Position numbers and translations under genes: made by a program. From Pseudovibrio flavus (lineage in GTDB: Bacteria; Pseudomonadota; Alphaproteobacteria; Rhizobiales; Stappiaceae): a stretch of 64,000 nucleotides of DNA. The stretch spans positions 4,467 through 68,466 of the forward strand of contig NZ_SMMA01000063.1 in the NCBI RefSeq assembly GCF_009711345.1, given 5' to 3'. The notes beneath the pieces are model-generated. The model worked only from the letters and a program-made list of their open reading frames with translations. It was not told where the DNA came from and did no database searches. Shown here in pieces: positions 8,595 to 17,403 of this stretch. The first letter of the stretch is position 1; each line of letters starts with the position of its first letter.

Positions 8595-9809
8595 TTAGCT
8601 CTTGTCTTTCAGGTAGCTAAGAAGAGCGTTGGAAAGGCCCATCAAGCGGCCTTCGTTCAGTGGCTTTTCGTCGTTCCAGATCATGGAAACCTGCCAGCGA
8701 GTACCGTTCTTCGCCTGCAGGTTATAGGTGAACGCCATCACGCCGATCTGGCTACCGCCCTTGAAGGCGACTTTCAGCCAGTCAGCCGCTGTAGCAAAGC
8801 CGGAGTTGCCAGCCATTGGTGGCAGCGGTGCCAGCTCGTCAATCAGCTTTGCGAGTTCATTTGCGCTTGCGTACCATTCAACACCGTCCTGAACTGGGCG
8901 GTTGATGTCCTCAAGGCTTGGTAGATCGCGCGCGTCAATCTCCTCAAGGATCGCACGGCGCTCTTCCACTTCTGCGTCTTTATAGCGGGCGGCAAGTTCT
9001 GTATCTGCCTGCAACTTGAAGAACTGCTTGGATGTCAGGAACGGAGTACGCTCTGGCGTATCTTCAAGGCTGCTTGCGCCGAGGAAGTCGATAATCACGT
9101 CCGCGCAGGAGTTGTCAGAAAGAACCATCATGTGCTGCGCTGCGGATTGCAACGGAACCAAAGCGCCTTTGGACTTCTTGTAGAGGCTGCCTTCCGGATA
9201 GGAGACGAGTTCCGGCTTCAAACGGATTTTCTGGCGCCACTTTATGTTTTGAGCGGACATCTTGTCGTTCAGCGCTTTAAGCACAAACAGCATGTAGGAT
9301 GAGCTGACGGCGAGCGCTTTATCTGGCTGATGGCTGTAAACCACCTCGCCATTCTTTTTAACGATAAGAGCGTGTTCACTCGCTTCCGCTGCCATTTTCG
9401 CCATGAGGTCATTGATAGACTCCATTTTGAAAAGAGGTGGCTTAATGAAGAAGCCCTTCACAAGACCGTTGCGGTCTCGCTCCAACAACACGGAAAGGCG
9501 GTATTCGCTGGTTTCTAGAAAATAGCCGTTCTTCTGTTTCTCGGTGCCAACGCTGAGGGCGGGGCCGTAAAGTTCGGTTGCCTGCACGAGCGCCTCGCGC
9601 AACGCTTCTGCCGGAACGATGGAGAAGAAGCTCTTTGCGAACATGGAAAGGTCAGCACCGCCGCCGCGCCAGATCTCGAACAGCATATCCTCGCTGGACT
9701 TGGAGCGCAGAGCTAGAGCTTCAGGCGTAAGCGCCTTTGGCTGTAGTTTTTGTAGGCCAGCTTTAATATCTCGAAATGGCTTGAGAGCTTGTTCAATAAT
9801 GTCCCGCAT
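8595..9809 (-). CDS. Beta-lactamase-fold serine hydrolase with altered SxxK motif
   Basis: A ~404-residue two-domain protein. An N-terminal alpha/beta helper-like domain precedes a class A beta-lactamase fold, resembling the LpqF/ORF12 layout. In the C-terminal domain the SDN loop (LSDNSCAD) and a KGGS motif in place of KTG are present. The first motif reads SSYM instead of SxxK, so the general-base lysine is a methionine (codon 9291-9293). No signal peptide is visible. A TTG start at 9854 would add 15 charged residues. Activity is therefore doubtful; a binding or other role is possible. Confidence 0.75.
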   Translation of the reverse strand: MRDIIEQALKPFRDIKAGLQKLQPKALTPEALALRSKSSEDMLFEIWRGGGADLSMFAKSFFSIVPAEALREALVQATELYGPALSVGTEKQKNGYFLETSEYRLSVLLERDRNGLVKGFFIKPPLFKMESINDLMAKMAAEASEHALIVKKNGEVVYSHQPDKALAVSSSYMLFVLKALNDKMSAQNIKWRQKIRLKPELVSYPEGSLYKKSKGALVPLQSAAQHMMVLSDNSCADVIIDFLGASSLEDTPERTPFLTSKQFFKLQADTELAARYKDAEVEERRAILEEIDARDLPSLEDINRPVQDGVEWYASANELAKLIDELAPLPPMAGNSGFATAADWLKVAFKGGSQIGVMAFTYNLQAKNGTRWQVSMIWNDEKPLNEGRLMGLSNALLSYLKDKS

Positions 9810-10367
9810 GGTGGCTGCTTTCTCGGCCTCTTTCTTCTGCTCGACTTGGCGCAATTACTGGAGGATGCAGCAACTATACTGCATCAATCTGGTTAATCCG
9901 TGATGTATCCATGTCATTGAACATATTCCATAGGGAAGTGTACGCATGAGGTGGTTTGGCAGCTGCGGAAATAGGCCGAAAACACGCAATTTCCAGCGTT
10001 TGTTTTGGGCAGGTCGAAGGAAGCGCCAGCTTTGCGGTCTCTTCAAGCCAAGCGGTGTACTGGTTTCTGGGTACTGATAAGCGGGAGGAGTAGATGAACG
10101 GGAATGACTCTCCTTTAGGTTAAGGCCGAATGCAGTGCCACCTGTAACCAAACTCGGTCCTTTCAGGTAGCGTTACGAAACCCGTGAAAAAAGCCGTTGT
10201 TTTGTAAGCTGACCCACAATTAAGTAGACATTCGCCATTGTTTTGCCCTCTATGCTTGTCAGTGGTTCGTTCTACTTCACATTGTGTGAACTTCGCATTC
10301 GTCCGGCCCGCTGCATCGGGTAGTCGGGGTCGGGCTAGATAACCTTGACGTTTTCTGGGGCAAGATA
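9810..10367. other. Intergenic region between divergent genes
   Basis: About 560 bases between the minus-strand hydrolase and the plus-strand OmpA-like gene. Both promoters should be here. Open frames across it have no family resemblance or ribosome site. I see no repeat or RNA gene. Confidence 0.4.
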
Positions 10368-11027
10368 ATGAAAAATTTCCTGCGCGCGTCATTGGCGCTT
10401 TTCATGGTGGCCACCGTCGCAGCATGTACCACCACGGATCCTTATACCGGCCAGTCCGGCATTTCTAACACTGCAGGCGGTGCAGGCCTTGGCGCAGCAA
10501 CCGGCGCAATCATAGGCGCTATCGCTGGCGGTGACAGTGCACGCGTTGAAGGCGCTCTTGTAGGCGCAGCAGCTGGCGGCTTGCTCGGCGGCGGCATTGG
10601 TAACTACATGGACCGTCAGGAAGCACAGCTGCGTTCACAGCTTCAGGCTAGCGGCGTTTCCGTTACCCGTAATGGTAACCAGATCGTTCTGAATATGCCG
10701 AATGACATTACTTTTGGTGTTGATCAGGTTGCTCTGAGCCCGCGTGCTATGCAGGTGCTCACCAGCGTTGCTCTGGTTGGTAAAGAGTACAACCGCACCC
10801 GTCTGAACGTTATTGGTAACACCGATAACACTGGCTCTGCACAGTACAATCTGGAACTTTCCCAGCGCCGTGCTGACATTGTAGCGGCATACCTGATCAA
10901 CCAGGGTATCGCTCCTCAGCGTATCGTTGCAATGGGCTACGGTTTGACCCGTCCAATCGCTTCTAACGCTACCGAAGCTGGCCGCGCTCAAAACCGCCGT
11001 GTAGAAATCATTCTCACGCCGATGTAA
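10368..11027 (+). CDS. OmpA-family glycine-zipper outer-membrane lipoprotein
   Basis: A 219-residue YiaD-like lipoprotein. The signal peptide ends in the lipobox VAAC, so Cys20 is lipidated. Residues ~37-90 form a glycine zipper (GAATGAIIGAIAGG and GAAAGGLLGGGIG). The C-terminal OmpA domain, with NVIGNTDNTGSAQYN and LSQRRADIVAAYL, binds peptidoglycan, and the end AQNRRVEIILTPM is typical. It likely anchors the outer membrane to the wall. It is monocistronic with its own strong terminator. Confidence 0.93.
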   Translation: MKNFLRASLALFMVATVAACTTTDPYTGQSGISNTAGGAGLGAATGAIIGAIAGGDSARVEGALVGAAAGGLLGGGIGNYMDRQEAQLRSQLQASGVSVTRNGNQIVLNMPNDITFGVDQVALSPRAMQVLTSVALVGKEYNRTRLNVIGNTDNTGSAQYNLELSQRRADIVAAYLINQGIAPQRIVAMGYGLTRPIASNATEAGRAQNRRVEIILTPM

Positions 11028-11046
11028 TAGGCCGCTCATTCGGCTC

Positions 11047-11082
11047 AAAAGCCCCGCTTCGGTTGCGAAGCGGGGCTTTTTT
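11047..11082 (+). terminator. Rho-independent terminator
   Basis: AAAAGCCCCGCTTC pairs with GAAGCGGGGCTTTT across a five-base loop, followed by a T-run. It lies 20 bases behind the OmpA-family gene and could also serve the convergent minus-strand gene ending at 11131. Confidence 0.92.
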
Positions 11083-11130
11083 ATTGTTTGGGGCTGATTG
11101 GCCAAGAGGGCTTGGCATTCCAATTGTCTG

Positions 11131-12219
11131 TTAAGGGCACGGGGCAAACTTGAGGGTTTGTGCGCCAGCGCGTGCTTGCTCAATCGCATCAGCGCAGTAA
11201 CGTTCTTCACCCAATCCCTTTGTATCGTTGATGTTGAACGTTACGGACGTGGCAGTTTCAATATCGCGTACTTTAAAATCGCCGCTTTCAAGATTGTACT
11301 GGAAGGTTACCCAAGTCGCGTAGGTCGCACCGGAACCGTTTACCATTGGGTCTGCTACACCGTGAGGGATAAGAACCGAGGCATCAAATGCTTGCTGTTG
11401 CAGTGCGGCGGTTCTGATCAGGTCCAAGCCGGTGTAGTCCTGCTTGCTGGCATTAAAAAGCATACGCACGTTACGGTCTGGCGAACTGATGGAGCCTGGA
11501 AGATCTGAACCAAACTCGTTCGCATCGATATCGTACTTAGCGGCGTAATCGCGTTGGCCCTGTTGAAGCGGGCTGTTGGTCATAACCGAGAGGTCATCTG
11601 CTGTGGTGCCTTTATGGATGACCTCTTCTCCGCCTTCATTAAGCTGAAACAGCGCGATCGCACCGGACTTGTCCGTGACTGCGAAGTGAATTCCGTGATC
11701 GGCACCAGTGCCACGAACCTGATCACCCCAAGCGATCTGAAATTCCCCATTTTCATGGGCATGCAGTACTTCGGCGACACTCTCATAATTTTCGGCGAAG
11801 AAGGTGATGATGTCTGCCTGATTGACTGCTGGTGCGCCGTTGTCTTTGTGCTCTTTCACAAACGGTTTGCTGTCGTTCATGTAAAGAGCCATCGCGGCAA
11901 AGCCCTTGTCATTCAGTGCTTCGGTCACTGTTCCGTGGAACAGCACTGGCTCTTCCATTGCTACTGTGTGGTGCTTAACAATCCAAGCTGCTGGTTTGGC
12001 ATAATGGCCTGCACCTTCTGACAGGCGAACCTCGCCAACAGGGTGGATCGCTGCCACGGCACCAAGGCGCTCACCCCAATCCAGAGAGCGAATAGTAGTT
12101 GGGCCGTGATCGGTGTTCGCAATGTAACGTGTACAGGCAAGAGCATTGGTAGCCATGGCGGCTACGGTAACGGTTGCAAGTGCGATAGTGGCGATCTTGT
12201 TGTTCTTGATGGACTTCAT
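11131..12219 (-). CDS. Exported linear amide C-N hydrolase (choloylglycine hydrolase family)
   Basis: A 362-residue Ntn-hydrolase. The signal peptide (residues 1-28) ends NALA, so the mature protein begins with Cys29 (CTRYIANTDHGP), the expected N-terminal nucleophile. SLDWGE follows as in conjugated bile-salt and penicillin V acylases, and NSPLQQGQRDYA near the middle fits the substrate pocket region. Known members cleave bile-salt, penicillin or acyl-homoserine lactone amides in the periplasm; the substrate here is unknown. A GAGG ribosome site precedes the ATG. A LysR gene lies divergently upstream. Confidence 0.88.
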   Translation of the reverse strand: MKSIKNNKIATIALATVTVAAMATNALACTRYIANTDHGPTTIRSLDWGERLGAVAAIHPVGEVRLSEGAGHYAKPAAWIVKHHTVAMEEPVLFHGTVTEALNDKGFAAMALYMNDSKPFVKEHKDNGAPAVNQADIITFFAENYESVAEVLHAHENGEFQIAWGDQVRGTGADHGIHFAVTDKSGAIALFQLNEGGEEVIHKGTTADDLSVMTNSPLQQGQRDYAAKYDIDANEFGSDLPGSISSPDRNVRMLFNASKQDYTGLDLIRTAALQQQAFDASVLIPHGVADPMVNGSGATYATWVTFQYNLESGDFKVRDIETATSVTFNINDTKGLGEERYCADAIEQARAGAQTLKFAPCP

Positions 12220-12286
12220 TTTTCTTTTTCCTCTGGTCTTCTGTTTCGCTGGTCTTGTTGAAGACGAGAAGAAAGAACCACGTATT

Positions 12287-12317
12287 ATCCCTATCTCAAA
12301 CTATCTGAGGTAGGGAT
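12287..12317. promoter_or_regulatory. Long inverted repeat between divergent amidase and lysR genes
   Basis: ATCCCTATCTCA (12287-12298) faces TGAGGTAGGGAT (12306-12317) across seven bases with a single mismatch. It sits in the 215-base divergent intergenic region, where LysR-type regulators normally bind, so it is the best candidate operator for the adjacent regulator. Confidence 0.5.
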
Positions 12318-12434
12318 ATTCCATAGTCACTCTGTTTTGATGATAGCTTCGGTAGTTATCCTGCTGAATTTTATAGGTATTTGAGGGTGAAAAGGTTTCG
12401 AAGAAAATCTCAGTTTTCTTGAAAGGGCGCTACA

Positions 12435-13313
12435 TTGGCAATTTCGGTAGACCAACTTCGAGCTTTTGTGGCCGCCTACGAGAGCGGAAGCTTCGTAGGC
12501 GCAGCGAATACGCTTGGAAAGCACCTGACCAGTGTGAGTGCCCAAATCGGAAATCTGGAAATTGATTTGGGCTTTGCTCTTTTTGAGCGCAGCAGGCGCG
12601 GCGTATCACCAACTAGGAAGGCTGATGAGCTATATCGCTACGCCGAGGTGGTGTTGAAGGAACTAGGCTTATTCAGCGCCAAAGCAGAAAGCTTGCTGGA
12701 GCAAGAGCCCACCCACCTTTCTATCGCCATTGATGTTTCGCTTCGCTCTGCAGAGCTGACCCGCTGTTACCAAGATGTGTTAGCTACCTTTCCGCTCATT
12801 AAACTCAAGATACTGAACGGGGATGCGGCTCAGGTTATGGAGTGGGTTTCTTCCCGCACCGCAGATATTGGCGTGATCATCTCAATGTTCACCGCAGCAA
12901 GGGGAGTGGCGCAAGCCCGGGCTTTCAATTTCGAGATTTGTTTTGTGGCCCCTCCTGACTGGCAACTACAGGAGGCTGGCGTAAAGCCATCTGAGATTAA
13001 CAGCCATACCCAGATTATTCATGAGTTTGTGTTGGGTACCAGTTTGGCCGAAGGGCACCGGATCAGCAACCATACACTCGTTTGCAACAATGCATTCGAG
13101 ATCATCGAAATGGTAAAAGCAGGTGTCGGTTGGGCAATCACGCCGCGTTATATGGTGGGCGATGCAATAGAGCAGGGCGTTGTGCAGGAGTTCCGCTTGG
13201 CGCATGGCGGTAAAGAGTACTGGTATGCTGAGGCAATTCGCAGAGAAGATATTCCCTTCACAGATGCCTCGCAGCTGTTTTGGAACAACGTCATGGGCCT
13301 AGCAGACCGCTAA
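12435..13313 (+). CDS. LysR-family transcriptional regulator
   Basis: A 292-residue regulator. The N-terminal winged helix (VDQLRAFVAAYESGSFVGAA, residues 5-24) is followed by a substrate-binding domain ending with VGWAITPRYMV, typical of the family. It starts with TTG seven bases after a GAAAGGG ribosome site; no upstream ATG fits. It is divergent from the amidase gene and 364 bases upstream of the MFS and amidohydrolase genes, so either side could be its target. The ligand is unknown. Confidence 0.9.
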   Translation: MAISVDQLRAFVAAYESGSFVGAANTLGKHLTSVSAQIGNLEIDLGFALFERSRRGVSPTRKADELYRYAEVVLKELGLFSAKAESLLEQEPTHLSIAIDVSLRSAELTRCYQDVLATFPLIKLKILNGDAAQVMEWVSSRTADIGVIISMFTAARGVAQARAFNFEICFVAPPDWQLQEAGVKPSEINSHTQIIHEFVLGTSLAEGHRISNHTLVCNNAFEIIEMVKAGVGWAITPRYMVGDAIEQGVVQEFRLAHGGKEYWYAEAIRREDIPFTDASQLFWNNVMGLADR

Positions 13314-13677
13314 CCGCTTTGGGCCGGTCAGGGCCTATGCGGCGGGGCTCCAACCCGCACAACTGCCTACTCAACGAAAAGTGGCGTGGATTATTCCATG
13401 CACGGGCAAAACCGGATGGACAAACTCCAACCGCTTGCCTAGTCTGACACAAGGTTCAAAGACCTACATCCTCAATTCGTTGGGTTCGCAAGCATAGTTA
13501 TTACGCAGCTTCTCCATTTTGGAAGAAGTTATTGTTTGTGGACCAAGAATCGAGTGAAAGAGCTTTAGTTAAAACTGCTTCTCTATCCTTTCATCTACAT
13601 TCAGCGACGACTATGTGATTGATAATGCTAGATAGCACGCCCGCGCATTTCTTGCCGGACGTGGGTGGATAGTATTC
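13314..13677. other. Intergenic region upstream of the MFS gene
   Basis: 364 bases with no credible reading frame, hairpin terminator or repeat. It presumably contains the promoter for the transporter-amidohydrolase pair. Nothing else is seen. Confidence 0.4.
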
Positions 13678-15012
13678 ATGTCGAATTACGATACTCTCGG
13701 TGGGGCCCGAGCGTGGACCATTTGGACGATCGCAACACTCTTTGTGATTGGCGGTTTCGCGTTTTCCGCAGCCTACAGTGCAACCAGCACAGCGATTGCT
13801 AAAGACCTCAACCTAACACTGGCGCAAGTGGGTATTCTCGCTTCCGTTTACACTTGGGCCTTGGCCTCTGTTCAAATTTTCTCCGGCGCGATTATGGATC
13901 GTGTTGGTATTCGAATTCTTCCTTTTGTTAGCGTTTGCGTTGTTGTGAGTGCGTTTGGCTTTGCCAATGCGACCTCCTTCTCGATGCTGCTTCTTGCAAA
14001 CGGCTTTATGGCCATTGGCGGCGCGTTCTCGTTTATCGGCGCTGGCATGGTCGGCGGTAAATGGTTTGGCTGGCACCGTTTCGGCATTATGTTTGGCCTG
14101 GTGCAGGCCGCTGGTGCTGTCGGTTCCTTTGCCAATCAGAACGTCATTCGTCATGCGGTAGAAAGCTATGGTTGGTCAGCAAGTTTGAACGGCATCGCCG
14201 TATTCATTCTGGCCGTCAGCGCACTTATGTTTGTGTTCATTAGGGAGCCTAAGCTGCCTGGCGGCGCTCAGCTTGAATGGACAGGCATTTCTCAGCTGGT
14301 TCGCGATGTTTTCAAGGCTCTGACCCGCGTGGTTGTTCGCCCGCACCTGTGGTGGAACACGCTGCACGGCGGCATGACCTTCGGCACGCACCTTGCTGTT
14401 AGTCTGGTTTGGGGCCCAATCTTCCTCACCAAAGCGGGTATGAGCACCTCCGATGCTGTCTTTACTTGCTCATTTACCTTTATCGGCATGTTGGTTGGTT
14501 GCCCGCTTTGGGTATGGGTGTCCGAACGCATCAAGCTTAACCGACCTCTCGCAGTTTATCCGACAATTGCCCATGCCTGCGTGCTGGCTTTTGTGATCTA
14601 CAATCCATCCTACGCGAGCCCGCTTGTGTTCTTCCTTGTTGGTCTTTGCTCTGCAAGTACAACGATGAACTACCCAATCGCTGGTGCGTTGGTGCCACCG
14701 TCATTGATTGGTGCTGCAAGCTCGCACGTGAATACCCTGCAATTTTTCTGGACAGGTGTACTTATGGCAGCGCCCGGCCTTGCATTGTCTGGCTCCGGTA
14801 TTTGGGCCATGATTGCCGGTACGACAGGTATTGATGCGGCGAATCCTAGCCTTGAGAATTTTCAAAGCGCGATGCTGCTTCTGGTCTTCGCAAGTATTGT
14901 GGGTGCGATAGCCGGATTTGTTACGAAAGAGTCCTTCCCGAGCGAGGCTAACGCCAAGGATAGGGAAGAGCTTGATGTAAGTCCGCAGCCAGTTGCAGTG
15001 CCAGCAGAATAG
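13678..15012 (+). CDS. MFS transporter
   Basis: A 444-residue major facilitator with about 12 hydrophobic helices. ASVYTWALASVQIFSGAIMDRVG matches the loop 2-3 region with its D-R-x-G motif. The C-terminal tail is charged and cytoplasmic. It is followed 22 bases later by an amidohydrolase, and the two probably form an operon that imports and deaminates or hydrolyses an N-heterocycle; the substrate is inferred only from this pairing. The start lies after GTGGGTGGA with weak ribosome-site quality. Confidence 0.88.
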   Translation: MSNYDTLGGARAWTIWTIATLFVIGGFAFSAAYSATSTAIAKDLNLTLAQVGILASVYTWALASVQIFSGAIMDRVGIRILPFVSVCVVVSAFGFANATSFSMLLLANGFMAIGGAFSFIGAGMVGGKWFGWHRFGIMFGLVQAAGAVGSFANQNVIRHAVESYGWSASLNGIAVFILAVSALMFVFIREPKLPGGAQLEWTGISQLVRDVFKALTRVVVRPHLWWNTLHGGMTFGTHLAVSLVWGPIFLTKAGMSTSDAVFTCSFTFIGMLVGCPLWVWVSERIKLNRPLAVYPTIAHACVLAFVIYNPSYASPLVFFLVGLCSASTTMNYPIAGALVPPSLIGAASSHVNTLQFFWTGVLMAAPGLALSGSGIWAMIAGTTGIDAANPSLENFQSAMLLLVFASIVGAIAGFVTKESFPSEANAKDREELDVSPQPVAVPAE

Positions 15013-15034
15013 TATTTTGGGGGAGAAATTTATT

Positions 15035-16447
15035 ATGAGCGAACAACTAGTAGATATCATTGTTAGCGGCGCGGACATCGTAACGATGGACCCTGCCAAC
15101 CCGGTTATCAAAGGCGGTGAAATCTGTGTTCTGGATGGCAAGATCTTCGCCATCGGAACCAGTGCGGAAATCGCAGCCAAGGGCATCACTGCAAAACAGC
15201 GTATCGAGGTTTCCCAGTCTATCGTTATGCCGGGTATGATTGACGGTCACACCCATCTGTTCCAGAACCTTGGCAAAACTCTTGGCGATGGCTTGGCTCT
15301 TTTGCCATGGCTTGCTCGCTTCATGCTGCCGCTGGCTGCAACCATAAATGAAAAAGAAGCTCTGGCCGCTATTCGCTTGGGCGCCCTGCATGGGGTGTTG
15401 TGCGGTACAACATCCATCGTAGATAACCACTACGCTCCGGTTGATAGCCGCACCATTATTGATGCTGCAAATGCAATGGAAGAGGTGGGCGTGCGCGGTG
15501 CCGTTGCCCGCGGTATTTTCGGCCCGATGGTTGAAGGCGGCATTCGGATGAACTGCGATGAGCGTTTGTTCAAATACTCCGCCGCTGAAGAAATTGAAAT
15601 CACGGCAGAATGTATTGCAGAAAAGCCAAGCGGTTCTCTGGTGGAAGTGTGGCCTGCACCTGAAAACGTGGTCTACCTTGATCCTGATCTGATGATGGCG
15701 TGTGATGAGCTGGCGCAAAAACACAACGTTTCATGGCACGCCCACTGTAGTGAAAGCCAGTTCGAGGTTGAGATCTTCCAGTCCATCTACGGCAAACGCC
15801 CTGCCAAGTGGCTGCACGATAACAACTTGCTGAGCGATAGAACCACGCTTGCCCACGGCATCTGGTTTGATGAAGAGGAAGTATCCTTGCTTGGTCAAGC
15901 AGGTGCAACGCTGATCCATAACCCGATTTCCAACCAGTTCCTTGCGTCTGGCATCATCAAGCTTGGTCCGTTGATGGAGGCAGGTGCCAACGTTGCTCTG
16001 GGTACAGATGGTGTTGCAGTAGCAGGGCAGGATATGTTCGAGGCTATGAAGTCCTCTCAGATGCTGCAGCATATGCGTGAGCTTGATCCAGAATCTTCCA
16101 GCGCCGAGCTTGTTCTTTGCATGGCAACCCGCAACGGTGGCCGCATGATGAAGAAGAAGATTGGTCAGCTGAAAGAAGGCTGGGCCGCAGACTTTGTTGT
16201 CGTGGACATGAGCGGCGTACATCAACAGCCGCCAACCCGTCCGGTTTGCTGCCTGACGCAGTCTACTCGTGGTTCCGATGTTCAGCATGTGGTGATCGAC
16301 GGACAGCTTGTTGTCGAAAATGGCCGCTCTACAAAGGTGGATCAAGACAAGATCATCGCCGATGCGCTGCAAGCCTCTAGCGATCTTATCGACCGTGCAG
16401 GTATTCGCGAGCTGGTTGTCGATTGGTTTGAACCAAAGAAACACTAG
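15035..16447 (+). CDS. TRZ/ATZ-type amidohydrolase (chlorohydrolase/deaminase family)
   Basis: A 470-residue cyclic amidohydrolase. Metal ligands are visible as H72 and H74 in DGHTHLF, the HAHCSES histidine, the AHGIWF histidine and the aspartate in LGTDGVA. Family members deaminate guanine, adenosine-type nucleosides, cytosine or triazines in the cytoplasm; the exact substrate cannot be read. The frame opens earlier inside the MFS gene, but ATG 15035 after GGGGGAGAAA is the start. It is coupled to the MFS gene upstream. Confidence 0.9.
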   Translation: MSEQLVDIIVSGADIVTMDPANPVIKGGEICVLDGKIFAIGTSAEIAAKGITAKQRIEVSQSIVMPGMIDGHTHLFQNLGKTLGDGLALLPWLARFMLPLAATINEKEALAAIRLGALHGVLCGTTSIVDNHYAPVDSRTIIDAANAMEEVGVRGAVARGIFGPMVEGGIRMNCDERLFKYSAAEEIEITAECIAEKPSGSLVEVWPAPENVVYLDPDLMMACDELAQKHNVSWHAHCSESQFEVEIFQSIYGKRPAKWLHDNNLLSDRTTLAHGIWFDEEEVSLLGQAGATLIHNPISNQFLASGIIKLGPLMEAGANVALGTDGVAVAGQDMFEAMKSSQMLQHMRELDPESSSAELVLCMATRNGGRMMKKKIGQLKEGWAADFVVVDMSGVHQQPPTRPVCCLTQSTRGSDVQHVVIDGQLVVENGRSTKVDQDKIIADALQASSDLIDRAGIRELVVDWFEPKKH

Positions 16448-16469
16448 GCAAATTGGTTTATTAAAAGGT

Positions 16470-16491
16470 GGTGCGGGAGGTTTCCCGCACC
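16470..16491 (+). promoter_or_regulatory. GC-rich hairpin just upstream of the Cas6e-like gene
   Basis: GGTGCGGGA pairs with TCCCGCACC around a short loop, ending 18 bases before the Cas6e-like start codon. No T-run follows, so it is a poor intrinsic terminator for the amidohydrolase gene. A short GC-rich stem is the kind of RNA that Cas6e proteins bind, so a regulatory role is possible but unproven. Confidence 0.45.
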
Positions 16492-16509
16492 CTATCCCTA
16501 GGGTGAGAT

Positions 16510-17133
16510 ATGTTTGTTGGTGCGCTTCAAATTCCTGCCGATGTAACCTCAAATGCCGGTTACCTGAACCCACACAGACTGGGCCAGCTTGTCTATGAGA
16601 TGTTTGGTGACCACCGAACACATGAACAAAAGAAGGAGCAGGCTCCTTCCGGTGTTCTTTTCTATGACAAAGGCGTGGTGGGAGGGCAGCACTTCATTTT
16701 GGTTCAGTCGCGCTATCGTCCTTCACACAACAGGCTACACGGCGCGCAGCTGACAATTGTCGAAATGCCTGAAACGTATTTCAATGCAGAGCGTTACCGT
16801 TTCGAGGTTTTGCTCAACCCAACAAGAAGAAACACCAAATCCGGTAAGCGAGAGCCGGTAAAGAACGAAGAGGGGATGAAGAGCTGGTTCCTCTCACGCT
16901 CTGATGAGCAATGGGGTTTTTCTGTCTGCCCTGAGACGATCGCCGCGCACACGCGGCCAAGATTGATATTTTCCAAGTATGGCGAAACAGTCCATAGCCA
17001 CTCGGTAAAGTATACTGGGCTGTTACAGGTGACTGACCGAAAGTTATTCAAGAAGTCCATTCGCTACGGTATCGGGCGCAGCCGAATTTTCGGCTTTGGT
17101 TTGCTCCAGATTTTTCCCGAGGACATGGCTTGA
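16510..17133 (+). CDS. cas6e: Stand-alone Cas6e (Cse3/CasE)-like RNA-binding protein
   Basis: A 207-residue protein with the Cas6e layout. VLFYDKG and FILVQSRYRP lie in the first ferredoxin-like half, YRFEVLLNPTRR with SGKREPV follows at ~97-117, then SWFLSR...WGF, and the C-terminal glycine-rich loop GIGRSRIFGFGLL is at 187-199. Cas6e cuts type I-E crRNA precursors. Aligned by eye to E. coli and Thermus proteins, the catalytic Tyr/His positions read H22 and G25, so cleavage activity is doubtful. No cas gene or CRISPR repeat is found in the window. Confidence in the family is high, in function low. Confidence 0.72.
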   Translation: MFVGALQIPADVTSNAGYLNPHRLGQLVYEMFGDHRTHEQKKEQAPSGVLFYDKGVVGGQHFILVQSRYRPSHNRLHGAQLTIVEMPETYFNAERYRFEVLLNPTRRNTKSGKREPVKNEEGMKSWFLSRSDEQWGFSVCPETIAAHTRPRLIFSKYGETVHSHSVKYTGLLQVTDRKLFKKSIRYGIGRSRIFGFGLLQIFPEDMA

Positions 17134-17403
17134 GCGTAAGTGCTGTGTCTTTGATACGCAGTTACACGTTTATGCTGTAGGTGTAACAGTTCACTATGTG
17201 CACTGTATGCGCCAGTCGACTACCAAGGAAATAAGAGGTTGTTTTGCGTATTACCTGAAAAAACTCATGCACTCAGGTAGTTAATATTGTTGTCAACCGA
17301 GGGGAAAGTGCTGCCAGCTGTTGAAGTTTTGCTACATTTGAAGATAATCTGAACTCTTATTTTTACTTATATAAGCAAGAACGACGTTCAGAGGTGGGCA
17401 ATA

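Noticed and set aside
9855-10151. 98-codon minus-strand frame adjacent to the serine hydrolase gene, considered as its missing signal peptide
   Set aside because: It is in a different frame, has no hydrophobic signal and no family resemblance.
15731-16621. Long antisense frame (296 codons) opposite the amidohydrolase gene
   Set aside because: Its length follows from codon bias of the real gene; no domain and no ribosome site.
17161-17279. Short inverted repeats (GTTACAC/GTGTAAC and TACCTGA/TCAGGTA) behind the Cas6e-like gene, checked as degenerate CRISPR repeats
   Set aside because: The two repeats differ from each other, are not spaced as an array and do not resemble type I-E repeats.
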